Counted from the stretch's first letter, positions 45,081-56,699 are shown. The stretch is 64,000 nucleotides of DNA from Pseudoxanthomonas sp. F37 (GCF_022965755.1 NZ_CP095187.1:3038001-3102000); one strand, 5' to 3'. Numbers and translations: made by a program. Notes: a model not told the origin generated them from the letters alone.

Positions 45081-45746
45081 TCACGCGTAGTGCGTGGGGT
45101 CCGGCACGCCCGCGTCGGCGAAGCCGGCGGCACGCAGGCGGCAGGCGTCGCAGTGCCCGCAGGCGCGGCCCTGGTCGTCGGCCTGGTAGCAGGACACGGT
45201 CTGCGCGAAATCGACGCCCAGGCGCACCCCTTCGCGCACGATGTCGGCCTTGCTCAGGCGCAGCAGCGGCGCGTGGATGCGCAGGCCGGCCCCCTCCACC
45301 CCCGCCTTGGTGGCGAGGTTGGCGAGCTTCTCGAACGCCTCGATGAACTCGGGCCGGCAATCCGGATACCCCGAGTAGTCCACCGCGTTGACGCCGCAGA
45401 AGATGTCGCTGGCGCCCAGCACCTCGGCCCAGCCCAGCGCGACCGACAGCATGATGGTGTTGCGCGCGGGCACGTAGGTCACCGGGATGCCGGGGCCGCC
45501 GGCCTCGGGCACGTCGATGTCGTCGGTCAGCGCCGAGCCGCCGATGCTGCGCAGGTCCACGTGCACGGTCTTGTGCGCCACGGCGCCCAGCGACTGCGCC
45601 ACCCGCGCGGCCGCGTCAAGTTCGGAAGTGTGGCGCTGGCCGTAGCGCACGCTGAGCGCGTGCACGGCGAAGCCCTGCGCACGGGCGATGGCGACGACGA
45701 CGGCGGAGTCCATGCCACCGGAAAGTAGGACGACGGCGTTTTTCAT
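45081..45746 (-). CDS. queC: 7-cyano-7-deazaguanine synthase QueC
   Basis: QueC converts 7-carboxy-7-deazaguanine to preQ0 with ammonia and ATP, in queuosine synthesis. The 221-residue protein has the PP-loop [17 protein letters not shown] at 5-21, [20 protein letters not shown] near 88, and four zinc cysteines near the C-terminus ([22 protein letters not shown], then CxxCxxC). QueE, which makes its substrate, is the next gene upstream, separated by a 113-base repeat-filled gap. Confidence 0.97.
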   Translation of the reverse strand: MKNAVVLLSGGMDSAVVVAIARAQGFAVHALSVRYGQRHTSELDAAARVAQSLGAVAHKTVHVDLRSIGGSALTDDIDVPEAGGPGIPVTYVPARNTIMLSVALGWAEVLGASDIFCGVNAVDYSGYPDCRPEFIEAFEKLANLATKAGVEGAGLRIHAPLLRLSKADIVREGVRLGVDFAQTVSCYQADDQGRACGHCDACRLRAAGFADAGVPDPTHYA

Positions 45747-45755
45747 GCGGGTAAT

Positions 45756-45856
45756 CGTGATGGGTGATGGGTGATTCGTGATTCGTGATTCGTGATTCGA
45801 CGCCGGGCCGTTGAGGACCGACCTGCCGAATCACGAATCACCAATGACCCATCACG
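45756..45856. repeat. Tandem and inverted ATTCGTG/GATGGGT repeat between queE and queC
   Basis: CGTGATGGGTGATGGGTGAT then four GATTCG units (45756-45799) face CGAATCACGAATCACC followed by AATGACCCATCACG (45827-45856), an inverted copy with a few mismatches over about 30 bases. The arms are built from short tandem repeats. It would form a large hairpin in the queE-queC transcript. Confidence 0.85.
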
Positions 45857-45859
45857 GCC

Positions 45860-46543
45860 TCAACGCCCCGGCTCATCGTTCCACAGCAGCTTGTGCAACT
45901 GCATCTGGAAGCGCACCGGCAGGCGGTCGGCGACGATCCAGTCCGCCAGGTCGCGCGGATCGAGTTCGCTCTTGCTGGGCGAGAACAGCACGTCGCAGCG
46001 CTCGGCCAGCCGGTGCTCGGCCACCATGGCGCGCGCCCATTCGTAATCCCCGCGGCCGCACAGGACGAATTTCACCTGGTCGCGCGCGGTGAGCAGCGGG
46101 ATGTTCTCCAGCCGGTTGCGGGCCATCTCCTGCGAGCCGGGCGTCTTCAGGTCGACCACGCGCGAGACGCGCGGATCCACGCCGGCGATGTCGATGGCGC
46201 CCGAGGTTTCCAGCGACACGTCGAAGCCCGCATCGCACAGCTTCTGCAGCAACGAAAGACAGCGCTTCTGCGACAGCGGTTCGCCGCCGGTCACGCAGAC
46301 ATGCCGCACGCCCTGGCGCGCGACTTCGGCCACGATGTCGTCGATTTCCCGCCATTGCCCGCCGTGGAAGGCATAGGCGGTGTCGCAGTACTGGCAGCGC
46401 AGGGGGCAGCCGGTCAGGCGCACGAACACCGTCGGCCAGCCGACCGCATTCGCCTCCCCCTGCAGGGAAAGGAAGATTTCGGTGATCTTGAGGCGTTCCA
46501 GCGGGGACTGGACGATCTCGCTGGGGCGGGCGGCGTCGTTCAT
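45860..46543 (-). CDS. queE: 7-carboxy-7-deazaguanine synthase QueE
   Basis: A radical SAM enzyme that contracts the ring of 6-carboxytetrahydropterin to CDG in queuosine synthesis. The 227-residue protein has the cluster cysteines Cys46, Cys50 and Cys53 (CPLRCQYCDT), preceded by EIFLSLQGEANAVGWPTVFV, and the SAM-contact motif VCVTGGEPL. It sits 61 bases after cpoB and 113 bases before queC in the same direction. Confidence 0.96.
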   Translation of the reverse strand: MNDAARPSEIVQSPLERLKITEIFLSLQGEANAVGWPTVFVRLTGCPLRCQYCDTAYAFHGGQWREIDDIVAEVARQGVRHVCVTGGEPLSQKRCLSLLQKLCDAGFDVSLETSGAIDIAGVDPRVSRVVDLKTPGSQEMARNRLENIPLLTARDQVKFVLCGRGDYEWARAMVAEHRLAERCDVLFSPSKSELDPRDLADWIVADRLPVRFQMQLHKLLWNDEPGR

Positions 46544-46604
46544 CGGGTGCGCATGATACGCCCTGCAGGCCCGGCAGCCCGCGTGGGCGCCGGCCGCAGC
46601 GGGC

Positions 46605-47435
46605 TCAGCGCAGGCGGCCCAGCTGGATCGCGCGCAGGCGATCGTCGGCCGTGCGGGCGACGTCGGTACCGGGGTACTTGGCGACGACGTCGGCCAGCGT
46701 GCGCTCGGCTTCGGGCAGCCGGCCCAGACCGTAGTCGCACAGACCCAGTTTCAGCAGGGCCCCGGCGGCCTTGTCGTGCGTGGGGTATTGGGCCAGCAGG
46801 GCGCGGAACTGGTCCGCCGCCAGCGCGTAATTCTGGGTGACGTAGTAGCTCTCGCCCAGCCAGTACAGCGCGTTCGGCGCGTAAACGCCCGACGGGTACA
46901 GCTGCAGGAAGCTGGTGAACAGCTGCGCGGCGTCGGCGTAATCACCGGCCTTGAGCTTGTCGAAGGCGACGTTGTAAGCGGCACGCTCGTCGCCGGCCGC
47001 GGACATCGCGCCCATGTCGCCATGCACGCTGGGCGGGCGCTCGGTGCCGGCAGCCGCCACGGCGGGAGCCGGCGCGGTGGCCGGCCCGGATGCGGGGGCG
47101 CCGCTCAGCGGAGGCGTCGCGGCAGGCGCGGGAGTGACCGGCGCGGCACCGCCTTCCAGGCGGTTGAGGCGGCCGTCCAGGTCCAGGTACTGGTCGCGGT
47201 TGCGCTGCTTGAGCTGCTCGTTCTCGTTCTGCAGCTGTTCCAGCTGGGCCCGCAGCTCGCGCAGTTCCGTTTCCTGCTGGGTGATGCGATTGAGCAGGTC
47301 GAGGTTCTGCTGGGGATTGTTGGCCTTGGCTTCCAGCGCCGCGACGCGGTCGGCCAGGCTGACGCGCTGGGCGTGGGCGGGAGCGGCGGCCACCAGGGCC
47401 GCCGCGAGAACCAGCATGTACTTCTTCGCGATCAT
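46605..47435 (-). CDS. cpoB: Cell division coordinator CpoB (YbgF)
   Basis: CpoB is a periplasmic partner of Tol-Pal that coordinates PBP1B activity with outer-membrane constriction at division. The 276-residue protein has a signal peptide (MIAKKYMLVLAAALVAAAPAHAQ), an N-terminal trimerising coiled coil at about 28-90 (LLNRITQQETELRELRAQLE), a Pro/Ala-rich linker at about 95-135, and three TPR units from about 152 (YNVAFDKLKAGDYADAAQLF; YVTQNYALAADQFRALLAQY). It starts 15 bases after pal, completing tolQRAB-pal-cpoB. Confidence 0.95.
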   Translation of the reverse strand: MIAKKYMLVLAAALVAAAPAHAQRVSLADRVAALEAKANNPQQNLDLLNRITQQETELRELRAQLEQLQNENEQLKQRNRDQYLDLDGRLNRLEGGAAPVTPAPAATPPLSGAPASGPATAPAPAVAAAGTERPPSVHGDMGAMSAAGDERAAYNVAFDKLKAGDYADAAQLFTSFLQLYPSGVYAPNALYWLGESYYVTQNYALAADQFRALLAQYPTHDKAAGALLKLGLCDYGLGRLPEAERTLADVVAKYPGTDVARTADDRLRAIQLGRLR

Positions 47436-47450
47436 CGTGACGACGACGGC

Positions 47451-47966
47451 TTACTTCGCCGTGTAGACGATCTCGACGCGACGGTTCTGCGACCAGCAGG
47501 ACTCGTCGGACTGGGTGCACACCGGGCGCTCTTCGCCGTAGCTGACCACGGTCAGCTGGCCGGCCGAACCACCGGCCGCCTGCAGGGCCGAATTGACGGC
47601 ATTGCCGCGGCGCTCGCCCAGACCCTGGTTGTAAGCGCGGCTGCCGCGCTCGTCTGCATGGCCTTCCAGCGTGATGCGCGAGGACGGACGGTCGCGCAGG
47701 TACTTGGCGTGGCAACCCATGATGGCCTGGAACTCCGGCTTCAGGGCGTCCTGGTCCAGGTCGAAGTACACCACGCGCTGGCGCAGGCAGGCGTCGGTGT
47801 CCAGGTCGTTCGGGCCGTACACGCCCGACGTGGTCGGCGTGGTCGGGGTGGTGGGCGCGGTGGTCGTGGTATCGGCCGGGGCTTCGGGCTTGACGGCCTT
47901 CTTGCAGCCGGCCAGCACGGCCACGGACATCAGGGACAGCATCAGCACACGGGTGGTGTTGTTCAT
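47451..47966 (-). CDS. pal: Peptidoglycan-associated lipoprotein Pal
   Basis: Pal is an outer-membrane lipoprotein that binds peptidoglycan and TolB. The 171-residue protein has a lipoprotein signal (lipobox LAGC, Cys20), a Thr/Pro-rich linker, and an OmpA-like domain with VVYFDLDQDALKPEF, ITLEGHADERGSRAYNQGLG, and SQNRRVEIVY. Start ATG 47966 was chosen because AAGGA lies seven bases upstream; three in-frame upstream codons are less well placed. An extra cysteine pair (VCTQSDESC) is seen near the end. Confidence 0.95.
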   Translation of the reverse strand: MNNTTRVLMLSLMSVAVLAGCKKAVKPEAPADTTTTAPTTPTTPTTSGVYGPNDLDTDACLRQRVVYFDLDQDALKPEFQAIMGCHAKYLRDRPSSRITLEGHADERGSRAYNQGLGERRGNAVNSALQAAGGSAGQLTVVSYGEERPVCTQSDESCWSQNRRVEIVYTAK

Positions 47967-48022
47967 GGTCATTCCTTGCGTCATGGGAACGGGGGATCGG
48001 GGCTTACATTGTAGACATAAAC

Positions 48023-49342
48023 TTAACGTGCGGCCCGGTAGGGCGACCACGCCGGTTCGCGCACGTCGGCATTCGCCACCACCAGACGCTGGCGTACGCG
48101 CGCATCGGCCGAGACGGCGTACAGCACGCCCCGCCCGCCCTCGCGCGCGGCATACAGCACCATGCTGGCATTGGGAGCGAAGCTTGGGGATTCGTCCAGC
48201 GAACCCGGCGACAGCGACGACCAGCGCGCGCCGCCCAGGCTGCTGTCCATCAGGGCGATGCGGTAGTTGTTGCCCGCACCCTGGACCATCACGATTTTCT
48301 TCCCATCAAAGGACACCTTCGGAGTGGCGTTGTAGCTTCCTTCGAAGCTGACACGACTGGCGCTGCCGCCAGCGGCCGGAACGCGGTAGATCTGCGGGCG
48401 GCCACCGCGGTCGGAAGTGAAGTAGATCGTGCCGCCGTCCGCGCTCCATACCGGCTCGGTGTCGATGGCGGAGGCGTTGGTCAGCTGGCGCAGCGAGCGG
48501 CTGCCCAGGTCCATCACGTAGATCTCGGGATTGCCGCTGCGCGACAGGGTCAACGCCAGTTGGCGTCCGTCCGGCGAGAACGCGGGGGAACCGTTTATCC
48601 CACGGAAGCCCGCCACCTTCTCGCGCGCACCGGTGGAGATGTCCTGGATATAGATGGCCGAGTTGCCGCTTTCGAAGCTGACATAGGCCAGCTTGCGGCC
48701 ATCCGGACTCCACGACGGCGACAGCAGCGGCTCGGCCGAGCGCACCACGGTCTGCGGGTTGTAGCCGTCCGAATCGGCCACCATCAGCGCATAGCGCGTG
48801 GCCTTGCCGGTGCCGGCCGCGGTCACATAGGCGATGCGGGTCCAGAACGCGCCGCGCACGCCGAGGATCTTTTCGTAGATGGCGTCGGCCATCTGGTGGG
48901 CCACGTCGCGCATGGCGCTGGCGCGCGCGGTCATCGCCAGGCCGAGCATGCGCTCCTGCTTGGCCACGTCGAACAGTTCGTACTCCACCCGGTAGCTGCC
49001 GTCGCCGGCATCGGCCACGCGACCGACCACCAGGTAGTCCTGGCGCAGGGCCCGCCAGGTCGGGTACTGGATCTCACCGCCCCGGGTCGGACGCTCGGTG
49101 ATGCTGGCCACGGGCAGTGTCCGGAACGCCCCGGAGCGCTCCAGGTCCGCACGCACCACCGCCGATACGTCGGTGGCCGGCGCGGCGGCCGTGCCCTGGT
49201 AGGGCATGGGCACCACGGTGATGGGCAGGGCGGAGGCGTTGCCGCCGATGATGTCGATTTCCAGGCCTTGCTGCTGGGCGGAGGCCAGCGCGGGCAGGAG
49301 CGTGAAGAGGACGAGGGCGAACCAGCGCAGCGGTTTGATCAT
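48023..49342 (-). CDS. tolB: Tol-Pal system beta-propeller protein TolB
   Basis: TolB is a periplasmic protein that cycles between Pal and TolA. The 439-residue protein has a signal peptide ([23 protein letters not shown]), an N-terminal alpha/beta domain (about 25-165), and a six-bladed propeller with repeated blade ends such as [40 protein letters not shown] and [23 protein letters not shown] 49342 is favoured because it begins the signal peptide. It is separated from tolA by 103 bases without a recognised feature. Confidence 0.96.
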   Translation of the reverse strand: MIKPLRWFALVLFTLLPALASAQQQGLEIDIIGGNASALPITVVPMPYQGTAAAPATDVSAVVRADLERSGAFRTLPVASITERPTRGGEIQYPTWRALRQDYLVVGRVADAGDGSYRVEYELFDVAKQERMLGLAMTARASAMRDVAHQMADAIYEKILGVRGAFWTRIAYVTAAGTGKATRYALMVADSDGYNPQTVVRSAEPLLSPSWSPDGRKLAYVSFESGNSAIYIQDISTGAREKVAGFRGINGSPAFSPDGRQLALTLSRSGNPEIYVMDLGSRSLRQLTNASAIDTEPVWSADGGTIYFTSDRGGRPQIYRVPAAGGSASRVSFEGSYNATPKVSFDGKKIVMVQGAGNNYRIALMDSSLGGARWSSLSPGSLDESPSFAPNASMVLYAAREGGRGVLYAVSADARVRQRLVVANADVREPAWSPYRAAR

Positions 49343-49445
49343 GGGCACGGCAACTCTGCGGTTGGGCGGGGCGGCACAGGGATACCAGCCTCCGCGTGAA
49401 TGTTTTAACAATTGTGAACGAAGATCGCGGAAACGCCGCGTGAAG

Positions 49446-50478
49446 TCAGCGGTCCCGTGCCTCGAAGTTCAACGTCAGGGTGCGCGCGAACACCGATTCG
49501 TAGCCCCGGTAGGGCAGCGGCTGGGCCTTCAGCACGGCGCGCTCCACCGAGTCCTGGCCGGCGGCGTCCATCGCGCAGCCGGGCTGGACCTTCGCGCTCA
49601 TCACCTCGCCGCCCGGCAGTTGGGTGATCAACACCCGGCAGCGCGTGCCGACCGGCACCGACTCCGGGCGGGTCCACTGCCTCAATACCGCTTCCTGGAT
49701 GGCCGCCGCGTAGCGCCCCCGCAGGTCCGCGTCGGTACCGCCATTGCCGGCCGGGGCCGCGGGCTGGCCGTACTGCGACTGGTTGGCCGACGCAGCCGCC
49801 TGGCGGGCGCGCGCATCGGCCAGCTGGCGCAGCTTCTGCTCGGCCAGCTGCGCCTCGCGTGCCGCCTGGGCGCGTTGCCGGCGGATGTCCTCGAGCTTCT
49901 TCTGCCGCTCGGCCTCGGCTTTCTGCTGCGCCTCGGCGGCGATGCGTTTCTGCCGGTCCTCTTCCTGCTGCGCGGCCAGGCGGCGCTGCTGCTCGGCCTG
50001 CTCCTGGCGCTTGCGCTCGGTCAGGTCGATCTGTTCCTGGCGGCGCTTGGCTTCCTGCTCCTGGCGGGCCTTTTCCTGCGAGATCGCCTCCAGCCGCGCT
50101 TCGTCCTGCTCGGTGGTGTCGGGGACGGGAATGCGTTCCTGCGCCTGGGCCTGGCGCTCGACCGGCGCATCCTGCGGGGCCGGCTCGGGAATCGGCTGCG
50201 GCGGCGGCACGGTGTCCTCGGGCGCGGGCTCATCCACGGGCTCCGGCAGCGGCGCGGGCGTGAAGTCCAGTGCGCGCTCGACCGCGCGCTGGTCGGCGGC
50301 CGACGCGTCCAGCGTAGCCTCCATCGTGGGCGCACCGGCCGCATTGAGGCGGTCGCGGTCCCAGGTCAGCAGCGGCGACACGATCAACAGCACGGCCAGC
50401 AGCAGGTGCAGGCCGACCGCCCAGGCGACCGCCCTGCCCAGCCCCTCGTCGCCTTGGGCCGGATGGCGCGGGGCGACG

Positions 50479-50489
<11 letters not shown>
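49446..50489 (-). CDS. tolA: Tol-Pal system protein TolA
   Basis: TolA spans the periplasm and connects the TolQR motor to TolB and Pal. The 347-residue protein has one membrane helix at about 21-40 ([19 protein letters not shown], with the SxxxH-like position occupied by GLH), a Pro/Glu-rich stretch, a long Glu/Arg/Lys/Gln/Ala helix at about 125-245, and a small C-terminal TolA domain ([22 protein letters not shown] with two cysteines). Start MHADV at 50489 overlaps the end of tolR by about 11 bases. Confidence 0.93.
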
Positions 50490-50922
<433 letters not shown>

Positions 50923-50934
50923 GGTGGGCTCCGC

Positions 50935-51708
50935 TTACTCGCCCGAGCTCTGGCGCTGCAGGATGGAACTGAATTCTTCGGCGAAGCTCTCGTAACGCAC
51001 CGACAGGCGCTCGACGCGGGTGGTGAAGCGGTTGTAGGCCCACACCGCCGGGATGGCCACGAACAGGCCGATCGCGGTGGCGAACAGCGCTTCGGAAATG
51101 CCGGGCGCCACGGAGGCGATGCCGGCCTGCTCGCCGCTGTTGAGCATGTCGTGCATGGTGACCATGATGCCGAACACGGTGCCCACCAGGCCCACGTACG
51201 GCGCGGTCGAGCCGATGTTGGCGAGCAGCTCCAGGTTGCGTTCCAGCTGATCGACCTCACGCGTGTAGGTCACCCGCATCGCGCGCTGGGCGCCTTCCAG
51301 CTGCGCGCGTCCGTCCAGGCCGCGCTTGTCGCGCAGGCGGGTGAACTCGCGGAAGCCCGCTTCGAAGATCGCTTCAAGCCCGGTGACCACGCGGTTGCGG
51401 TCGGCGGCGCCGGCATAGAGCTTGTGCAGTTCGGCGCCGGACCAGAACCGGCCCTCGAACTCGTCGGCGTCGCGGTTGGCGGTCTTGAACACCCGCGCCT
51501 TGCGGAAGATGATCACCCAGCTGATCAGCGAGCCGGCCAGCAGCAGCAGCACGATCAGCTTCACCGGCAGGCTGGCCTTGAGCATCAGGTCGATGTAGTT
51601 GATCCCGCTGTGCACGGTCTCGGCCGTGGCCTGGGCGGCGGCGGCGGCGGTTTCCGGCGGCAGCGCCTCCACCACGGTGTCCTGGAAGGCCAGCAGCGTT
51701 GCGATCAT
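50935..51708 (-). CDS. tolQ: Tol-Pal system protein TolQ
   Basis: TolQ is the MotA/ExbB-type channel subunit that harvests the proton gradient for outer-membrane constriction. The 257-residue protein has three membrane helices: about 48-70 (LPVKLIVLLLLAGSLISWVI), about 160-182 (APYVGLVGTVFGIMVTMHDM) and about 195-220 (ALFATAIGLFVAIPAVWAYN). The second and third carry the conserved channel residues of the family. It begins the tol block 38 bases after ybgC. Confidence 0.96.
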   Translation of the reverse strand: MIATLLAFQDTVVEALPPETAAAAAQATAETVHSGINYIDLMLKASLPVKLIVLLLLAGSLISWVIIFRKARVFKTANRDADEFEGRFWSGAELHKLYAGAADRNRVVTGLEAIFEAGFREFTRLRDKRGLDGRAQLEGAQRAMRVTYTREVDQLERNLELLANIGSTAPYVGLVGTVFGIMVTMHDMLNSGEQAGIASVAPGISEALFATAIGLFVAIPAVWAYNRFTTRVERLSVRYESFAEEFSSILQRQSSGE

Positions 51709-51746
51709 CCGTCGTTCCTCGATTCTCGTATTGTCTTGCGTGTCGG

Positions 51747-52202
51747 TTAAAGCGGGGGGCCCGGGGTCTCGAGCCGGCGGAACTCCTGGTACAACGTCTC
51801 GGGCAGCGCAACGGGTCTGAAGCCGGACGCGCTGAGCGCCGCGACCTTGACCTCGGCGGTGAGCAACACCTCACCGCCGCGCTCGATGGTCTGGGCGAAC
51901 ACCACGCTGGCCCGCTTGCACTGGTGGATACGCGCGCTGACCTGCAGCAGATCGTCCAGCCGGGCGGGGCGCAGGAAATCCAGGCGCATCGCGCGGACGG
52001 CGAACACCAGGTCGTGGGTCTGGCGCAGCTGCTCCTGGGCGTAGCCGCGGGCCCGCAACCACTCGGTGCGGGTCCGCTCCAGGAAAGCGACGTACTGCGC
52101 GTGGTACACCACGCCACCGGCGTCGGTATCTTCCCAATAGACGCGTGTCGGAAAGATGAACGGAGCCGCATCCACGGCGATCGTCTTCGAATCAGTCGTC
52201 AA
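51747..52202 (-). CDS. ybgC: Tol-Pal-associated acyl-CoA thioesterase YbgC
   Basis: A hotdog-fold thioesterase of 151 residues, usually encoded at the head of the tol-pal operon and thought to act on phospholipid-related acyl-CoA or acyl-ACP. The active-site motif is YWEDTDAGGVVYHAQYVAF at about 22-40 (conserved Asp25 to Asp27 and a following His). The rest fits a 4HBT domain. It follows ruvB after 51 bases and precedes tolQ. Confidence 0.93.
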   Translation of the reverse strand: MTTDSKTIAVDAAPFIFPTRVYWEDTDAGGVVYHAQYVAFLERTRTEWLRARGYAQEQLRQTHDLVFAVRAMRLDFLRPARLDDLLQVSARIHQCKRASVVFAQTIERGGEVLLTAEVKVAALSASGFRPVALPETLYQEFRRLETPGPPL

Positions 52203-52253
52203 AGCATGCGCTCCCGCACGGCATGGTGCATACCAACCTGAAACCAGTGGCGC

Positions 52254-53294
<1,041 letters not shown>

Positions 53295-53323
53295 GCCGCT
53301 ATGGTAGAGCAGGAGTGAGCGGA

Positions 53324-53369
53324 GAGGAGCGGGACGTGGGCAGGAGCGCCCTCCCCCTTCCCGCTCCTC
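53324..53369 (-). repeat. Hairpin between kup and ruvB
   Basis: GAGGAGCGGGA (53324-53334) and TCCCGCTCCTC (53359-53369) form a perfect 11-bp stem around 24 bases, with outer GTGAG/CTCAC pairs at 53315 and 53374. There is no U-tract on the minus strand, so it may stabilise or attenuate rather than terminate the kup-ruvB transcript. Confidence 0.55.
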
Positions 53370-53380
53370 CAGACTCACCG

Positions 53381-55297
53381 CTAGATCTCGACCTGCGCGC
53401 CCAGTTCGACCAGGCGGTTGCCCGGGATGCGGAAAAAGCCCGTCGCGGGCGCGGCGTTGCGGTGCATGGCCGCGAACAGCTTGTCGCGCCAGAACGGCAT
53501 GCCGCCCTGCCGGCGCGCCACCACCGTCTCGCGGCTGGCGAAGTACGTGGTTTCCATCGGATCGAAGTACACGCCGCCCTGGTCGCAGGAGCCCATCAGC
53601 GCCTGCGGCACGTCCGGCGTCTCGGCGAAGCCGTAGCTGATCACCACCCGGTAGAAGTCGTCGCCGATGGGCTCGATCTTCAGCCGCTTCTTCTTCGGCG
53701 CGTACGGTACCGTCAGCGTTTCCACCGTCAGGAACACGTTGCGCTCGTGCAGCACCTTGTTGTGCTTGAGGTTGTGCAGCAGCGCGTGCGGTACCACGCC
53801 CTTGTCGGCGGTCAGGAAGATCGCGGTGCCGGGCACCCGCGCCGGCGGCGCCAGCATCAGCCCGGGCAGAAAGGTATCCAGGCGGATGCCGTCCTTCTGC
53901 ACCTCGCCATGCAGCAGTTCGCGGCCGCGGCGCCAGGTCCGCATCATGGTGAAGGCGGTGATGCCGATGAACAGCGGCACCCACGCGCCGATACCGGTGA
54001 CCAGCTTGGCCCCGTTGGCGAACAGGAAGGCCAGGTCGATCACCAGGAACACGCCGCACAGCGGCAACACCCAGCGGCGGGAATCGGGCCAGCGCGTGTA
54101 CGCGACGATCGCCAGCAACAGGGTGTCGATCAGCATGGTGCCGGTGACCGACAGGCCGTAGGCCGTGGCCAGCGCGCCCGAGCTCTGGAAGCTCAGCACC
54201 AGCACCACCACCGCCAGGTACAGCATCAGATTGACCGACGGCACGTAGATCTGGCCGATCGTGTCCTTGGAGGTGTACTTGATGTGCAGGCGCGGCAGGT
54301 AACCCAGCTGGATGGCCTGGCGGGTCACCGAGAACGCGCCGGTGATGACGGCCTGCGAGGCCACCGCCGCCGCCGTGGTGGCCAGCACCAGCATCGGGAT
54401 CTGCGCCCAGTCCGGGATGGACATGTAGAACGGGTTGGCCACCGCCTCGGGATGGCGCAGCAGCACGGCGCCCTGGCCGTAGTAGTTCAGCACCAGCGCC
54501 GGCAGCACGAAACCGAACCAGCCCCAGCGGATGGGCTTCTTGCCGAAGTGGCCCATGTCGGCGTACAGCGCCTCGCCGCCGGTGACGGTCAGCACCACCG
54601 CACCCAGGATCAGCACCGCGTGCCAGTCGTGGGTGACGAAGAAGTGCCAAGCCCAGAACGGATTCAGCGCCGCCAGCACCGACGGGTTCTGGGCGATGTT
54701 GTAGGTGCCGAAGCCGGCCAGCACGATGAACCAGGTGATCATCACCGGGCCGAACGCCTTGCCCACCTTCGCGGTGCCGAAGCGCTGGAACGCGAACAGG
54801 CCGGTCAGGATCACCAGGCTGATCGGCACCACCCATCGGGTGAAGACCGGCGACACCACCTCCAGGCCCTCCACCGCGCCCAGCACGGTGATGGGCGGCG
54901 TGATCATGCCGTCGCCGAAGAACAGGGCCGCGCCGAAGATGCCGAGGATGCCCACCGTATAGCTCAGGCGCGAGCCCTTGGTCAGGCTGCGCTGCGCCAG
55001 CGCGGTCAGCGCCATGATGCCGCCCTCGCCGTCGTTGTCGGCGCGCATGATGACGATGACGTACTTCAACGTCACCACCAGCAGCAGCGACCAGAAGCCC
55101 AGCGACAGCAGCCCGCGCACCGTGTCCGCGTCCGGCGTCAGGCCGAAGTGGGGGTGGAACATTTCCTTGATGGTGTACAGCGGACTGGTGCCGATGTCGC
55201 CGAACACCACGCCGACGGCGCCCGCCACCAGGGCGACCATGCCGGCCTTCGAATGGCCGTGTTGCCCGGCGTCGTGGGGAGATGAGGGGGTGGACAT
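53381..55297 (-). CDS. kup: Low-affinity potassium transporter Kup
   Basis: Kup imports potassium by proton symport at the inner membrane. The 638-residue protein has about twelve membrane helices in the first two thirds, beginning [20 protein letters not shown] at about 26-45 (the family signature), with [20 protein letters not shown] and [10 protein letters not shown] following, and a soluble C-terminal part (about 470-638) ending [12 protein letters not shown]. It lies between ruvB and ruvA, which are usually adjacent; as I recall this arrangement is common in xanthomonads. Confidence 0.96.
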   Translation of the reverse strand: MSTPSSPHDAGQHGHSKAGMVALVAGAVGVVFGDIGTSPLYTIKEMFHPHFGLTPDADTVRGLLSLGFWSLLLVVTLKYVIVIMRADNDGEGGIMALTALAQRSLTKGSRLSYTVGILGIFGAALFFGDGMITPPITVLGAVEGLEVVSPVFTRWVVPISLVILTGLFAFQRFGTAKVGKAFGPVMITWFIVLAGFGTYNIAQNPSVLAALNPFWAWHFFVTHDWHAVLILGAVVLTVTGGEALYADMGHFGKKPIRWGWFGFVLPALVLNYYGQGAVLLRHPEAVANPFYMSIPDWAQIPMLVLATTAAAVASQAVITGAFSVTRQAIQLGYLPRLHIKYTSKDTIGQIYVPSVNLMLYLAVVVLVLSFQSSGALATAYGLSVTGTMLIDTLLLAIVAYTRWPDSRRWVLPLCGVFLVIDLAFLFANGAKLVTGIGAWVPLFIGITAFTMMRTWRRGRELLHGEVQKDGIRLDTFLPGLMLAPPARVPGTAIFLTADKGVVPHALLHNLKHNKVLHERNVFLTVETLTVPYAPKKKRLKIEPIGDDFYRVVISYGFAETPDVPQALMGSCDQGGVYFDPMETTYFASRETVVARRQGGMPFWRDKLFAAMHRNAAPATGFFRIPGNRLVELGAQVEI

Positions 55298-55348
55298 GGC
55301 GGCCGGAAGGGTAGCGCTGTGGAAGTGAAGGGGTGCTCTAGGCGGCGG

Positions 55349-55936
55349 TCAGCGCAGCGCCGACTGCAGCGCCTTGCGGATGATCGTCGCGGCATCGTCG
55401 CCGGGCGCGGTCGCATCGCGCGCCATGCGGGTGGCTTCGGCCGGCTTGTAGCCCAGCTGCTGCAGCGCGATGGTCGCCTCGGACTGCGGGTCGGCCGGCA
55501 AGGCGCTGATGCCGCCCACGCCGGTGCCGATCAGGTCGGCCGCGCGGTCGCGCAGCTCCACCACCATCCGCTCTGCGGTCTTCTTGCCGATGCCGGGAAT
55601 GCGCGTCAGCGCGGCGATGTCGCCGGCCTGCACCATGCGCGCGAACTCGTCCACGCTGGCGCCGGACAGCACGGCCAGCGCGATCTTCGCGCCGATGCCG
55701 CTGACCTTCTGCACGTCGCGGAACAGGCGGCGCTCGCCCTCGCGCAGGAAGCCGTACAGCGCCACGCTGTCCTCCTTCTGCGCATAGTGGGTGAACAGCA
55801 GCACTTCGCGGCCGACGTCGGGCAGGTCGTAGTGCGTGCTCATCGGGGCTTCCAGCTCATAGCCCACGCCGCCCACGTCGATCACCAGCCACGGGGGCGA
55901 CTTGTACGCCAGGATGCCGCGAAGACGTCCGATCAT
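55349..55936 (-). CDS. ruvA: Holliday junction DNA helicase subunit RuvA
   Basis: RuvA is the tetrameric junction-binding partner of RuvB. The 195-residue protein has the OB-fold N-terminus [20 protein letters not shown], two helix-hairpin-helix motifs ([15 protein letters not shown] and [18 protein letters not shown]) at about 75-135, and the flexible C-terminal domain III ([19 protein letters not shown]) that contacts RuvB. It lies 139 bases after ruvC and 51 before kup. Confidence 0.96.
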   Translation of the reverse strand: MIGRLRGILAYKSPPWLVIDVGGVGYELEAPMSTHYDLPDVGREVLLFTHYAQKEDSVALYGFLREGERRLFRDVQKVSGIGAKIALAVLSGASVDEFARMVQAGDIAALTRIPGIGKKTAERMVVELRDRAADLIGTGVGGISALPADPQSEATIALQQLGYKPAEATRMARDATAPGDDAATIIRKALQSALR

Positions 55937-55954
55937 TGCATTGCCCTCCGGGCG

Positions 55955-56069
55955 CGGGAATGGGGAACGGAGAAGGGAGAATCGAGCGGCGCCGAAGGCC
56001 CACCGCTCACCGGGACAGGAAAGGGCTCAGCGCTTTTCCCATGCCCCATGCCCCATTCCCGATTCCCGG
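55955..56069. repeat. GGGAATGGGG-type inverted repeat between ruvC and ruvA
   Basis: CGGGAATGGGGAA at 55955-55967 faces CCCCATTCCCGATTCCCGG at 56049-56069 in inverted orientation. The second arm is preceded by two CCCATGC units. It is built from the same short words as the element on the other side of ruvC. Confidence 0.7.
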
Positions 56070-56075
56070 CCGCCA

Positions 56076-56597
56076 TCATTTCCTGCTCCAGGCCAGGTGC
56101 GAACTCACGCCCAGACGCTTGGCCGTGGCGCGCACGTGCGCGTGGGTGATGGCCACGGCCAGCGCATCGGCGGCATCGGCCTGCAGCCTGCCGTGCAGGT
56201 TGAGCATGATGCCGACCATGTGCTGGATCTGGTTCTTCTCGGCGCTGCCGCGGCCGACGACGGCCAGCTTCACTTCCTTGGCCGCGTACTCGTGCACGGG
56301 CAGGTCGCGCAGCACCACCGCACTGATGGCGGCGCCGCGCGCCTGCCCCAGCTTGAGGGCCGAATCGGGATTGCGCGCCATGAACACCTTCTCGATGGCG
56401 ACCTCGTCCGGCTGCCAGGTGGCGATGACGGCGGTCAGGCCATCGAGCAGCACGCGCAGCCGCTGCGGGAAATCCTCCGCACCCAGCAGCACCAGCGGCG
56501 CATGATGGACATGGCTCACCTTGCCCGCCGCATCGACATCGATGATGCCGACGCCGGTGCGCTGGGAGCCGGGGTCGATGCCGAGGATGCGGGTCAT
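56076..56597 (-). CDS. ruvC: Holliday junction resolvase RuvC
   Basis: RuvC cuts Holliday junctions symmetrically after RuvAB migration. The 173-residue protein shows the RNase H-like acidic residues: Asp8 in [17 protein letters not shown], the glutamate in [20 protein letters not shown] near 67-86, and the C-terminal aspartates in [15 protein letters not shown] near 140. ATG 56597 starts at [10 protein letters not shown], the conserved N-terminus; the 25 upstream in-frame codons are repeat sequence. Confidence 0.96.
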   Translation of the reverse strand: MTRILGIDPGSQRTGVGIIDVDAAGKVSHVHHAPLVLLGAEDFPQRLRVLLDGLTAVIATWQPDEVAIEKVFMARNPDSALKLGQARGAAISAVVLRDLPVHEYAAKEVKLAVVGRGSAEKNQIQHMVGIMLNLHGRLQADAADALAVAITHAHVRATAKRLGVSSHLAWSRK

Positions 56598-56600
56598 GCC

Positions 56601-56699
56601 GCGGGAATGGGAAATGGGGAATGGGGAATGGCCGGTGCGTCGGACACGACTCGGAAACAGCGTTTCCACCATTCCCGACCCACGACTCCCGATTCCCGC
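56601..56699. repeat. GGGAATGG tandem/inverted repeat between yebC and ruvC
   Basis: GCGGGAATGGGAAATGGGGA then ATGGGGAATGG (56601-56631) is made of GGAATGG-like tandem units and faces CCATTCCCGACCCACGACTC then CCGATTCCCGC (56669-56699), an imperfect inverted copy. It fills nearly the whole 105-base gap. Confidence 0.8.

Noticed and set aside
45747-45859. A preQ1 riboswitch in front of queC.
   Set aside because: The gap is filled by the tandem/inverted ATTCGTG repeat; I see no aptamer-like pseudoknot sequence or an A-rich tail.
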